From contig NZ_MQVV01000016.1 in assembly GCF_002954355.1 (NCBI RefSeq), positions 124,001-188,000 on the forward strand: a stretch of DNA of 64,000 bases. Direction: 5' to 3'. The stretch is from Nonlabens tegetincola (GTDB lineage Bacteria > Bacteroidota > Bacteroidia > Flavobacteriales > Flavobacteriaceae). The notes below the pieces were generated by a model, which saw nothing but the letters and a program-made list of their open reading frames with translations, was not told the DNA's origin and did not search any database. Below are positions 9,871 through 19,134 of this stretch, in pieces. How positions within the stretch are numbered: position 1 is the first letter of the stretch; every line of letters begins with the position of its first letter. The position numbers were made by a program, and so were the translations under genes.

Positions 9871-11244
9871 ATGAATGTATCCCACACACACCATTTACAA
9901 CAGCAGTTTTTTAAAACTGGAGCTACTAAAGAGTTAAATTATAGAACCCAAAGTTTACAGCGATTAAAAAAAACGTTAGAGACTAGAGAACAAGACGTGT
10001 ACAACGCACTTAAAAAAGATTTGGGTAAAAGCGAGTTTGAAGCTTATGTTACTGAGTATAATGTTGTCATGGCAGAATTGCGCAAGTTTCTTTACAAACT
10101 TAAACGCTGGACAAAACCGAAAAAAGTACGTGCGGCCTTACTTAATTTTCCATCCCAGGCTAGACAATATCCCGAACCTTATGGAAACGTTCTCGTTATA
10201 TCACCATGGAATTATCCCTTTCAACTAGCGCTAGCACCAGTAATAGGAGCTGTAGGAGCTGGTAATACTGTGGTTTTAAAACCTAGTGAATTTGCACCAC
10301 ACACCTCTCAATTACTCGAGGAAATTATTGCTACAAGCTTTTCTCCTGAACATGTAACTGTGTGTAAAGGTGATGCCGCAGTTGCCAAAGAGCTTACAAG
10401 CCTTAAATGGGATTACATTTTTTTTACGGGTAGTCCACAAGTAGGAAAACTTATCTACCAGGCAGCCGCACAGCATCTTACTCCTGTAACACTAGAATTA
10501 GGCGGTAAAAACCCTTGTGTCGTTCACCAAAGTGCTGCGATAAAAACGGCCGCAAAACGAATTGTATGGGCCAAATTTCTAAATGCTGGTCAAACTTGTA
10601 TTGCACCTGATTACATACTGGTTCATGAAAGTGTAAAACAGGAATTGGTAAAACAATTGCAAATAAGCATAGCACAGTTTTATGGAGAACAACCGCAATC
10701 TAGTCATGATTATGGCCGTATTAATCGCAAGGACCACTTAGAAAAATTACTTTCTTACCTAGATGGTGAACAACTTATTACCGGTGGTGATTACAACCTA
10801 GAGCAGTTGTACCTAGCTCCTACTCTACTTGACGAGCCTGGTGAGGAAAGCGCTGTCATGCAACAGGAAATTTTTGGTCCCATACTACCCGTCATTAGTT
10901 ATCAGGAACAAGACGATATTGAAAAGTGGATTCACAGATATGAAAAACCCTTGAGTGGTTACGTTTTTGCTACTCAAAAATCGTTTATTAATTGGTTTAC
11001 AAAACGTTATAGTTATGGTGGTGGCGTGATTAATGATTGTATAGTTCATTTTGTGAACGATAGATTGCCTTTTGGTGGTGTGGGCAACAGCGGTATAGGA
11101 GCCTATCACGGCAAGCACAGTTTTGACTGTTTCAGTCATTATAAAAGTGTGGTACACAGAAAAAACTGGCTGGATATTACTTTAAAATATCCACCTTATG
11201 CTGGTAAATTAAAAGCAACAAAATCCTTTTTAAAGCGTTTTTAA
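9871..11244 (+). CDS. Aldehyde dehydrogenase family protein
   Basis: 457 residues, the short class-3-like form. NAD(P)-binding and catalytic motifs are present: ISPWNYPFQLALAP, FTGSPQVGK, general base Glu in LELGGKNPCVV, and nucleophile Cys in NAGQTCIAPDY. It resembles fatty/medium-chain aldehyde dehydrogenases (often called YwdH or CoxB-like), including the basic C-terminal tail KATKSFLKRF. Oxidises aldehydes to acids; exact substrate unknown. Second gene after the pseudouridine synthase. Confidence 0.92.
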   Translation: MNVSHTHHLQQQFFKTGATKELNYRTQSLQRLKKTLETREQDVYNALKKDLGKSEFEAYVTEYNVVMAELRKFLYKLKRWTKPKKVRAALLNFPSQARQYPEPYGNVLVISPWNYPFQLALAPVIGAVGAGNTVVLKPSEFAPHTSQLLEEIIATSFSPEHVTVCKGDAAVAKELTSLKWDYIFFTGSPQVGKLIYQAAAQHLTPVTLELGGKNPCVVHQSAAIKTAAKRIVWAKFLNAGQTCIAPDYILVHESVKQELVKQLQISIAQFYGEQPQSSHDYGRINRKDHLEKLLSYLDGEQLITGGDYNLEQLYLAPTLLDEPGEESAVMQQEIFGPILPVISYQEQDDIEKWIHRYEKPLSGYVFATQKSFINWFTKRYSYGGGVINDCIVHFVNDRLPFGGVGNSGIGAYHGKHSFDCFSHYKSVVHRKNWLDITLKYPPYAGKLKATKSFLKRF

Positions 11245-11300
11245 CAACGATATAGGTACAACCTTAAAACTGTCACAATGTGGTGGTAATGTTTTGTTAG

Positions 11301-11320
11301 TACGCTTTCGCGAAAGCGTA
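11301..11320. repeat. Genomic palindrome TACGCTTTCGCGAAAGCGTA
   Basis: Perfect 20-bp palindrome in the gap before the DUF2945 gene, identical to the copies at 3428 and 62644. Confidence 0.85.
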
Positions 11321-11351
11321 ATGATCAACTACCTTTAAAACAAAAATAGCT

Positions 11352-11564
11352 ATGATAAAGGAAGGAACCAAAGTAAAATGGGAATGGGGAAATGGTACTG
11401 CAACTGGTACTGTACAGTCCACGTTTACTAAAAAAGTGACACGTACCATAGACGGCAATGAGGTAACTAGAGAAGGTGAAGAAGGAAATAAAGCCTTGTA
11501 TATCGAACAAGAAGACGGTAGCAACGTTCTAAAATTAGAGAGCGAAGTAAACCGAGCAGATTAA
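11352..11564 (+). CDS. DUF2945 (hypervirulence-associated, TUDOR-like) protein
   Basis: 70 residues. The opening KEGTKVKWEWGNGTATGTV is typical of DUF2945 small beta-barrel proteins, followed by a charged middle and the strand ALYIEQEDGSNVLKLESEV. Family function is not established. ATG start. Confidence 0.75.
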   Translation: MIKEGTKVKWEWGNGTATGTVQSTFTKKVTRTIDGNEVTREGEEGNKALYIEQEDGSNVLKLESEVNRAD

Positions 11565-11612
11565 TTTTTTACGTATATTTAACTATACATTTTTTACACA
11601 CTACTACCCTAT

Positions 11613-11888
11613 ATGATGAATTGGATGGAACTAGGAACTGCTACTGTAGCCATTGTACTGGCTGCCGTTTTTATACTTGCCGCTGTGATTGCCTATCGCA
11701 GCTGGGTAGAGTTATGCAGTCCTAAGGATAGAATGGGTATTAAAATTGATCGCAATGGAAGACATCGCTATCAACCTGTACCACAACCCGATGTAGAACA
11801 AGTTAGACTGTGGACGCAATTGTTTATCGCGGTACTTACAGCAATAATTACCCTATCTAGCTTGCACTATTTATTTTTAAGGGATTAA
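11613..11888 (+). CDS. Small two-helix membrane protein, unknown
   Basis: 91 residues with hydrophobic helices at about 10-32 and 68-88 and a basic loop (KDRMGIKIDRNGRHRYQ) between them. It ends 1 bp before the Sua5-like gene and is probably co-transcribed with it. I do not recognise the family. Confidence 0.55.
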   Translation: MMNWMELGTATVAIVLAAVFILAAVIAYRSWVELCSPKDRMGIKIDRNGRHRYQPVPQPDVEQVRLWTQLFIAVLTAIITLSSLHYLFLRD

Positions 11889-11889
11889 T

Positions 11890-12507
11890 ATGGCCGATTT
11901 TATTAAAATTTATGAGGATAACCCTAATCCTAGAGAAATTAAACGCGTTGCCGATGCCATGCGCAATGGTGCGCTTGTAATTTATCCTACTGATACGGTT
12001 TATGGTCTGGGATGTGATATTACCAATAAAAACGCCCTAGAAAAAGTGGCTCGTATTAAGGGTGTAAAATTAGAAAAAGCCAACTTCTCATTTATTTGTG
12101 AGGACTTAAGTAATTTAAGCGATTACGTAAGTCAAATAGATAGCGGTACTTTTAAATTACTTAAAAGAAATTTACCAGGACCGTATACTTTTATTTTGCC
12201 GGGCAATAATAACTTACCTACTGTTTTTAAGAAAAAGAAAACTGTAGGTATACGTGTACCTGATCATCCTATAGCGATTGCCCTGGTGCGTGAGCTAGGT
12301 CGTCCTATAATTTCTACTTCTATAAAGGACGATGATGAGGTAATTGAATATACTACAGATCCCAGCCTGATCTGGGAGAAATGGGACCATCTTGTTGATA
12401 TAGTCATTGATGGCGGTTATGGTGGTAATATAGGATCTACTATAATTGACCTTACTGATGATGAACCGGTATTGGTGCGTGAAGGAAAAGGCAGTGTAGA
12501 GCTTTAA
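11890..12507 (+). CDS. L-threonylcarbamoyladenylate synthase family (Sua5/YciO/YrdC)
   Basis: 205 residues. The YrdC fold is shown by GALVIYPTDTVYGLGCDITN and RIKGVKLEKANFSFI near the N terminus, LLKRNLPGPYTFILPG, VGIRVPDHPIA and PIISTSIKDDD. TsaC/Sua5 proteins make threonylcarbamoyl-AMP for tRNA t6A. The sequence looks closer to the YciO branch, whose activity is less certain. No C-terminal Sua5 domain. Last intact chromosomal gene before the cassette array. Confidence 0.85.
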   Translation: MADFIKIYEDNPNPREIKRVADAMRNGALVIYPTDTVYGLGCDITNKNALEKVARIKGVKLEKANFSFICEDLSNLSDYVSQIDSGTFKLLKRNLPGPYTFILPGNNNLPTVFKKKKTVGIRVPDHPIAIALVRELGRPIISTSIKDDDEVIEYTTDPSLIWEKWDHLVDIVIDGGYGGNIGSTIIDLTDDEPVLVREGKGSVEL

Positions 12508-12557
12508 GCCCATGAGTGTCCTACTCGCCTTAAGTACCCAGTAAGGATACCTTGCAT

Positions 12558-13385
12558 TTATTGTAAAAATTGCATCACATTAGGAATTTTGTCCAAATGA
12601 ATGCGAGATACGTGTGTATATATCAAGGTCGTTTTAATATCGTTGTGACCTAGTAATTCTTGAATCACTCTTATATTCACACCAGCCTCCATAAGATGAG
12701 TGGCATAGGAATGTCGCAAGGTGTGTAAAGTAACCTTTTTATTTATTCCTGATTTCTCTAGAGCTTTAGCCAGTACGGCTCTTAGACTAGATGCACTATA
12801 GCGACTGTGATTATAACCTTCTATCAAGTACTCTTTGGGCTTGTATAATTTGTAGTATTCTCTCAACCTTTCTTTCAGATCCTTGGGTAAAGGCAAGTAC
12901 CTATCCTTGCGACCTTTACTGGCCACAATTTTGACCTGATCACGCTGCCCATCTATGTGGCTTATTTTAAGGTTAATGAGCTCGCCACTACGCAATCCTC
13001 ATGCGTATATCACGAGTATTGCTGTGTGGTGTTTTTTATTGGTAATTGAATTTAAAATTAAGTTGATCTCGTGTGCGCTTAGGACATCGGGTAATACTTT
13101 TTGAGATTTACGAGGTGTTACGGTGGTTAATTCGATGGACCTGTTGTGCATGGTGTTTAAGTATAATCTTATAGCGCTAGCAAGTTGTTTTTGGGTAGAA
13201 TAGGCCAGGTTTTCTTTAAGAACTTTTTGAGTAAAAGTTTTTCTTATTACACTAGAATCAGCTTGATGAATGGGTATAGTTTCACCTAAAAATTGTTGAA
13301 AGGAATTGAGTAAGCCTAGATATGTTTTGGCGGTGTTTGGACTGTATCGTTTTATAGCTAGGAATTGTTTAAAGTCATCAAACAT
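12558..13385 (-). pseudogene. Xer-like tyrosine recombinase of the cassette array, interrupted by in-frame TGA
   Basis: Reading through one TGA codon (12999-13001) gives about 275 residues. The N-terminal SAM-like core-binding domain (KRYSPNTAKTYLGLLNSFQQF) is followed by a catalytic domain with all residues: Arg in GLRSGELINL, Lys in SKGRKDRYLPLP, HTLRHSYATHL, GHNDIKTTLIYTHVS with the nucleophile Tyr. The TGA sits in LVIYA-stop-GLRSGEL, where relatives have YASGLR or YATGLR, so a single substitution explains it. Between KDRYLPLP and HTLRH there are only about 53 residues, as in XerC/D; the IntI-specific insertion is absent. The most likely start is the ATG at 13385. Transcribed away from the array, the classic integron layout. 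Confidence 0.85.
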
Positions 13386-13390
13386 GTTTA

Positions 13391-13479
13391 TATACCATTT
13401 ATACAGCACTATAATAAAAATGCAATAAACCTATTTATATACTCACATTTTGGGTGGTATAGTGCTAATTTTTGGTATA
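13391..13479. promoter_or_regulatory. Inverted repeat between recombinase gene and attI
   Basis: TATACCA...AGCACTATA at 13391-13413 is mirrored by TATAGTGCT...TGGTATA at 13458-13479. This 45-bp-spaced pair lies just upstream of the recombinase start and 17 bp before the attI crossover. It could be accessory recombinase-binding sites or an operator for the recombinase promoter. Confidence 0.5.
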
Positions 13480-13484
13480 TTGCT

Positions 13485-13510
13485 TATATAAACTAGTTGT
13501 AAACAATTAA
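13485..13510 (+). other. attI-like site, first cassette junction
   Basis: ACTAGTTGTAAACA spans the junction, with GTT at 13496-13498. The bases from G13496 onward (GTTGTAAACA) are the exact reverse complement of TGTTTACAAC at the end of cassette 1, which fixes the crossover. Upstream bases do not resemble any attC, as expected for attI. Confidence 0.7.
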
Positions 13511-13522
13511 AAACCAACCGAT

Positions 13523-14947
13523 ATGAAAAACATTTTAACAATATTACTCATTTGCTTTTCTGCATTTGTTTATGGTAAAACGATAAAAGTAAACGTAAAA
13601 ATTCATAATCAAACTTCTGACACTTTAACCGTATATATTGAGTCTAGCGAAAATATTGGAAGTACAAATATTGAAAGTAAATTTTCTAAATTATTAAATC
13701 CTGGCGAATCTTATCAGGAAGAAGTTAAAACAGAAAAATATTCAATGATTAGTGGATATTCAATACTTAAAAATGGAGGAAGAACTGCTACTAAATATAA
13801 ACTAGTGTCCAAAAAAAGAGATTCATTCTCTTTTAATATTGTAATAGAAGATGGAGAAAAAAAGACTTTAACCGATTTAACTAATGCTCAAAAGATTTTA
13901 GAATATGACCCTGAAAAATTTCTGGATTCAGACAAATCACCTAAACCTTTAACAAGTTTGTTTAGTAATTACTTAGGTGGTTTGGTTGCTTACACAGGTT
14001 CTGGCGATAGCTTAAAAATAGTCACATCAATTACACCAAATGATTTGGGTACTATGATGAAAGCCTCATCAGCAGCTTCAGTTGGAACAGGTCAAAATTC
14101 TAAAGAAATTAATTTTGTTAATCAAAATGTTCAAAATATCAATGGCAATATTCCTTTAGCTACACAATTAGGAGTTATATGGAACAATTCGTCTCTTTAT
14201 AATGTAAAAATAGAATATAAAAATATAGGTGTAATTGATTGGAAAGCAGAAACAGAAAACTATAACTTGTCAAAAGCGTTTTTCGAACTAGACAAATACA
14301 TTCTATATAATATTGGTTTTCAAAGATTGAAAAATCCTAATTTAAAATTAAAACAAATAAATCAAGCTTATGTATTTGATGGTATTTTCATAGAAGTAAA
14401 ACAAGGTTCAGAAATATCAGCAAGTAACAGTATAGATATTTCTACATTCTTTACGAATTCAGGAAATTTCAAAATATCTAAGAACTCACTTGATAAAAAG
14501 GTTTATGGAAGTAGCTACTTGGGCTACTGGTTCAATGACTTGGCTCAAGACTTAACAGGTTCACTTGATTACGCTCTCGCGGTTTATTACTCTGTAACTA
14601 ATGATGCATCAACATTTAAAAATGAAAATGAAATAATTAATGAATTTAAAAAATTAAGGGAAGAGAATCCGAGTTTACCAAATTTAAATACTAAAAATGA
14701 AATTCTTAATTATTATAAAAATCAAGTTAAAAGATATAAAGAACTAAATCCTAATAGCTCTAACGACAAAAATTTGTCTAGAGTTAATATTACAAACTCT
14801 GACTTATTGAATAACTTATCAAGTGAAGAGTTAAGAAACAGATTTTTAAATCTCATTAAGGCTGAAAATACAAATGTTAACGAGTTAGATTTAGATGCAA
14901 TTAAGATTGTTTTGAAAAGTAAAGAATTAGAGAAAATGAATCAATAA
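13523..14947 (+). CDS. Cassette 1: secreted protein of unknown function
   Basis: 474 residues. Signal peptide at about 1-18 (MKNILTILLICFSAFVYG). I recognise no family. The mature part starts with a beta-rich module (KTIKVNVKIHNQTSDTLTVYIES), has Asn-rich central stretches and a charged helical C terminus. First cassette, closest to attI, so in ordinary integrons it would be the best expressed and most recently acquired. ATG 27 bp after the crossover. Confidence 0.7.
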   Translation: MKNILTILLICFSAFVYGKTIKVNVKIHNQTSDTLTVYIESSENIGSTNIESKFSKLLNPGESYQEEVKTEKYSMISGYSILKNGGRTATKYKLVSKKRDSFSFNIVIEDGEKKTLTDLTNAQKILEYDPEKFLDSDKSPKPLTSLFSNYLGGLVAYTGSGDSLKIVTSITPNDLGTMMKASSAASVGTGQNSKEINFVNQNVQNINGNIPLATQLGVIWNNSSLYNVKIEYKNIGVIDWKAETENYNLSKAFFELDKYILYNIGFQRLKNPNLKLKQINQAYVFDGIFIEVKQGSEISASNSIDISTFFTNSGNFKISKNSLDKKVYGSSYLGYWFNDLAQDLTGSLDYALAVYYSVTNDASTFKNENEIINEFKKLREENPSLPNLNTKNEILNYYKNQVKRYKELNPNSSNDKNLSRVNITNSDLLNNLSSEELRNRFLNLIKAENTNVNELDLDAIKIVLKSKELEKMNQ

Positions 14948-14950
14948 CTG

Positions 14951-15078
14951 TTTACAACAATGGCTATAAGTAATTGCTTGTTCTTACCTACTTCTGAAAA
15001 TCCTTGCGGATTTTCAGTTTGGTCTGTACTTGCAAAATTAAGTGCCAAACCACGCAACTACTCATAGCCGAGAACGTT
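14951..15078 (+). repeat. attC1 (CTATAAG family)
   Basis: Arms AACAATGGCTATAAGTAATTGC and GCAACTACTCATAGCC...CGTT pair; an inner hairpin GAAAATCC/GGATTTTC forms the loop. Entry TTTACAAC matches the start of cassette 1. Confidence 0.8.
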
Positions 15079-15331
15079 GCTGGACGATACCTACGGTCGT
15101 TCAGGCCATTTTGCTAGCGCTCAATTCTCTCCTGAACTTACCGTCCAGCAACACGCACAGCATACGCTGTAATTTGCTTTTATCTAACTATATTTATAAC
15201 CTAATTAACTAAACACTAACCAGCGTTACTGGTACCGTCCACAACTTCGGTTATAGCAAATTAACGCTAATGGCTACCGTACACTCTAGAATGCTGCGCA
15301 TTCTGCGTGAACTCGCCATAACCTGTGCGTG
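15077..15331 (+). repeat. Noncoding mini-cassette N1, type A, 255 bp
   Basis: Starts TTGCTGGACG and has matching CGTCCAGCAAC at 15142-15152, so it is itself a cassette whose attC runs to GTT at 15331 (arms CAGCAACACGCACAG and CTGTGCGTGTT). No conserved open frame. Seven copies of identical length occur in the array. Confidence 0.8.
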
Positions 15332-15353
15332 TTACCTGCAAGCTGAAAAAACT

Positions 15354-17149
15354 ATGGGATTTTTTAAAGAGAAAAAAAAGAAAAAAAGGAACCAGTTAAT
15401 TTGGAGGAAAAATCAGAAATAAAAGTAATAGAAAGACCTAGAATATGTTGTATTGACACAGATAAAGAAGTAATATCTAAACTTGAAGATAAAGGTTATA
15501 ACTTATCAACAGGTTCTTTAGGGTCAAAAATAAAAGTTCCTAATAGTACTAGAAGAGAAAATCATCAATTACTACCTAACCACGATTTCCCTTTAAATTT
15601 ACACGAGCTTGATATATTTATAATTGATTTAGACAACTTCGAAACTATAGATTATTATCAGGAAGACCATATTAGAGAAATGCATACTGGAAAAAGCTCT
15701 TACTGTTTGTTAAGTAGCTTTCCCGAAACATTATTTGACCCACGACCAATTGCAGCTTCTTTTTTAAGAAATGAACTTTACAAAATAACCAACAGGGAAT
15801 ATTTAGTAATTGCTTTTTCATCATCTAATTATGATGTTGAATATGAGCCTATTAAGGTAACAGAAGGAAACGCAAGAAGACAAAACATTGAAAAGCACAA
15901 TATTTATTCTTTTTGGGAATATATCCCATACAGAGAAGTAAAATATGGAAAGGAAATAAGTATTTGTAAATCTATTGACGATTTGCAACGTTTGCTTGAG
16001 AAGTATAAGGCAAACTCATTCTATAATCAAACATTTGAACACCCAACAAGATGGAATGGTTGTAAAAATGAAAAATATGAAAATTACTTTCCTTTAGTCA
16101 CAAACATTAATGGAGATATTGTTTCGTACGTAGAAGTCAATGAATTTAATAATCTTATCATCTTACCTCAAATAGAGGATAAAGCAAATTTTTTGTCAGA
16201 GTTTCTTTCTAGAATTGCACCATCAATTTACCCAGAATTATTCCCATTTTCGACGACTTTTGATTGGAAAAAACAAGAAGAATATTGGTTGCCAAATTTC
16301 TCACAACTTTTAGACAATAAAAAAACAATAGAAAAAGAATATCAAGATCAATTAGATAAAAACGAATCGGAAATAGTAGCTAACAATAAAAAGTTCTCAT
16401 TTCTTCACGAATTGGTTACAGAAACTGGCGACGAATTAGTAAAGGCTGTTATCAAATTTTTGAATTGGTTAGAATTTAAAAATGTTACAGATTTTGATTC
16501 TGCTAATGGTTCGTCAACAATATTAGAAGAAGATATTCAAGTTGATATACCTGAAGGCTTGCTAATAATTGAATGCAAAGGAATTGGAGGCACATCAACA
16601 GATGCGGATTGTAATCAAATTTCTAAAATAAAACATCGACGTTGTAAACAAAGAAATGCGTTTGATGTTTTTGCACTTTATCTAGTTAATCATCAACGAT
16701 ACCAACCGCCTTTAAAGAGACAAAACCCACCTTTTACTGAACATCAAATTCAAGATGCGATTAACGATGAAAGAGGATTACTAACAACTTGGCAACTGTT
16801 TCAACTTTATCAACTAGTTCAAAGCGAAATTATTTCAAAAGAAGAAGCCAGAAAAGCTTTCATAAACTATGGGCTTGTAGAATTCATACCTGAAAATTTA
16901 GAATTTATTGATGAACCTAAAGAACTGTTTGAGACTGGAAAAATATGTATTGCAAATATTAAAGATTGTCTTCTCGAAATTGATGAAGAAATAATCGTTG
17001 AGAAAAAAGGGAAGTATTCTAAAACCAAAATCCTCGATATACAATTAGAAGGAAAGTCTGTTAAAAGTGTCAAAGAAGGTGAAATTGGATTAAAATTAAG
17101 TAATTCGATTAAGAAGAAATCAAAACTTTGGAAAAAAGCCAGCAGGTAA
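15354..17149 (+). pseudogene. Cassette 2: putative PD-(D/E)XK-type nuclease, N terminus frameshifted
   Basis: The open frame from a TTG at 15401 gives 582 residues. An ATG at 15354 starts MGFFKEKKKK and joins the same frame if one A is restored in the A8/A7 runs at 15372-15387. Around residues 375-400, DIQVDIPEGLLIIECKGIGG looks like the catalytic D...ExK strand pair of restriction-like nucleases, followed by a basic segment (KIKHRRCKQR). The N-terminal half is unrecognised and contains a DIFIIDLDN strand. The stop codon TAA lies inside the attC2 entry (GCAGGTAAC). A defence role is inference. Confidence 0.55.
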
Positions 17150-17271
17150 CAATGTGTATAAGTAATAGCGGTTTAAGAGATAAAACAAATGTATAAATAT
17201 AAAACAAAAAACAGTGCAAAGCCGAAAGGCTTGTGAGTACAAATCCGCTACTACTCATACACTAGACCGTT
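17142..17271 (+). repeat. attC2 (GTGTATAAG family)
   Basis: Arms AACAATGTGTATAAGTAATAGCGG and CCGCTACTACTCATACAC...CGTT. Entry GCAGGTAAC matches the start of cassette 2. Confidence 0.8.
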
Positions 17272-17293
17272 AGCTGTAATTTGAAAAACCGAA

Positions 17294-18982
17294 ATGGGAG
17301 TTTATAAAGTCAAAGGAAAATACCTGATTTTTAAAGGAGAATATTCATCTGAAAAAAAATTCAGAGAAGAACTATCCAAAGATATTTTATCAAAATTTGG
17401 AAAACCAAATTACGATTCAGAAAAAATTACTGAAATACTTAGCTATTGCTTAGATTACTTTATCAAAAACTTTCAAGACATATGCTTAAATGAAAAATCC
17501 GTTCGGTTTTATCAACAAATATTTAGATTTCACGAGCAAGCTACGGAACTAGTATATAAATTCTCAGACGAAAGCTCTTCTAGTGATATTGATTTCAAGT
17601 ACATAGCCCTTTATAGAAGGATTCTAAAATTTATTCTTGAAATGGGATGTGAAGTTCCTATGCACAATAATGAAAAAATGGATAGTGCGTTTAAGAAACG
17701 ATTTGAAGACAAACTAAATGACCTTTTATATTTAGGAGAAATGATTATGACTTGCGTTAGCTTCTACTCAGAGCAAACTATGATAGAAGATGTAGCTGAC
17801 ATAAGTTTTGATGAAGACAACCTATTTGTATTTAGTAGAAGACATCATTATAACTTCATTTTTGAACATATGTCAAAAGAACTTGGCGGTCAATTATCAA
17901 AAGCTGTTGTTGATGATACTGATTTAGCTGGTTTAAATGATTTAAAAAAAGCATTAAACGATTGTTTCAATATAAAGTATGAAAATGTTGGACATATTAT
18001 AGCATCAATCCACGAAATGAATAAATCTAAAGGTGGAGATGTAGTTGGTGTAAGTTGGGAATCACTTCCAATCAACTTAACTCAATTTTACGGTGTAGAC
18101 AAAGATGTTTCAGAACAATTTTTCAGAGGTTTAACATTAGACAGAAATAATAAAATGCCCTTATTGGATTTAGCTTGTAAACCATATAAGTTAAACCGCT
18201 ATATTTACAAACCTATTATAATATGGAACATAGATGGAAATGATTACGCTTTATTCGGCAAAAATGCTTGGGCAGAAACATTTATTCAATTTTCATCCAA
18301 TGCAATTCCTTGGGGAAAAGCACCTGAAATTTGGTTAAAAAATAAATGTTTTAGGAAATATGTCCATAGAAAAGAAGATGACCACGATAAATGGTTAGAT
18401 GATGCTGTCGAAAAAAAATTATCAGATAAAAATATTTACTTTGATAGAAATGTAAAGGTTATTAATCACAATTCAGGAAACACAAGTATTGATGTACAAG
18501 GTTTAGGAGAAATTGATTTTATTATTGCTTCAAAAGCAACTAAAAAATTATATATAGCAGATTGCAAACATTTACTTGGAAGATATGATATCCCAAATCA
18601 AAGAAACGATTATAATGCTTTCACAAGTGGAAAAAAACCGTATAATAAAACTTTAGAAAGTAAAATTAAATGGTTTAAAGATAATATATCCTTAGTAAAT
18701 CAACATCTTCAAAAGAAATACAAAAATCCTGAAATTGATATATCAGAATATGCAGTTGTAGGTATTTTTATTATAAATACACCTACATTTTATATGTATA
18801 ATTCAGTTTATAGAATATATGATATTAATCAAATTGAAAATGTCATTTTAGGAAAACATACTGACCCTACATTTACAGTTGTAATAGATGAGGACGAGCA
18901 TACCAAATTTTTGAATATTGAATATCCTTATTTTAAGAAACCTAAATATATAAAGTTTGACCCTTTTAAAGAAGAAGAATAA
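17294..18982 (+). CDS. Cassette 3: putative nuclease-like protein (PD-(D/E)XK-like C-terminal domain)
   Basis: 562 residues, ATG 24 bp after the junction. The N-terminal 350 residues are helical and unrecognised. The C-terminal part has GLGEIDFIIASKATKKLYIADCKHLLGR (D...DCK around 405-430), which fits a restriction-endonuclease-like core, then a basic helix and WFKDNISLVNQHL. No signal peptide or membrane segment. Comparable domains occur in antiphage proteins, but no specific system can be named. It follows cassette 2 directly with no mini-cassette between. Confidence 0.55.
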   Translation: MGVYKVKGKYLIFKGEYSSEKKFREELSKDILSKFGKPNYDSEKITEILSYCLDYFIKNFQDICLNEKSVRFYQQIFRFHEQATELVYKFSDESSSSDIDFKYIALYRRILKFILEMGCEVPMHNNEKMDSAFKKRFEDKLNDLLYLGEMIMTCVSFYSEQTMIEDVADISFDEDNLFVFSRRHHYNFIFEHMSKELGGQLSKAVVDDTDLAGLNDLKKALNDCFNIKYENVGHIIASIHEMNKSKGGDVVGVSWESLPINLTQFYGVDKDVSEQFFRGLTLDRNNKMPLLDLACKPYKLNRYIYKPIIIWNIDGNDYALFGKNAWAETFIQFSSNAIPWGKAPEIWLKNKCFRKYVHRKEDDHDKWLDDAVEKKLSDKNIYFDRNVKVINHNSGNTSIDVQGLGEIDFIIASKATKKLYIADCKHLLGRYDIPNQRNDYNAFTSGKKPYNKTLESKIKWFKDNISLVNQHLQKKYKNPEIDISEYAVVGIFIINTPTFYMYNSVYRIYDINQIENVILGKHTDPTFTVVIDEDEHTKFLNIEYPYFKKPKYIKFDPFKEEE

Positions 18983-18987
18983 AAACT

Positions 18988-19116
18988 ACAGCTAACAATG
19001 GCTATAAGTAATTGCTTGTTCTCGCCTACTTCTGAAAATCCTCGCGGATTTTCAGTTTGGTGTGTACTTGCAAAGTTAAGTGCTAACCCACGCAACTACT
19101 CATAGCCGAGACCGTT
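18988..19116 (+). repeat. attC3 (CTATAAG family)
   Basis: Entry ACAGCTAAC matches GTTAGCTGT at 17269. Nearly identical to attC1, including the inner GAAAATCC/GGATTTTC hairpin. Confidence 0.8.
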
Positions 19117-19134
19117 GTAAAACATTTGACCAAA

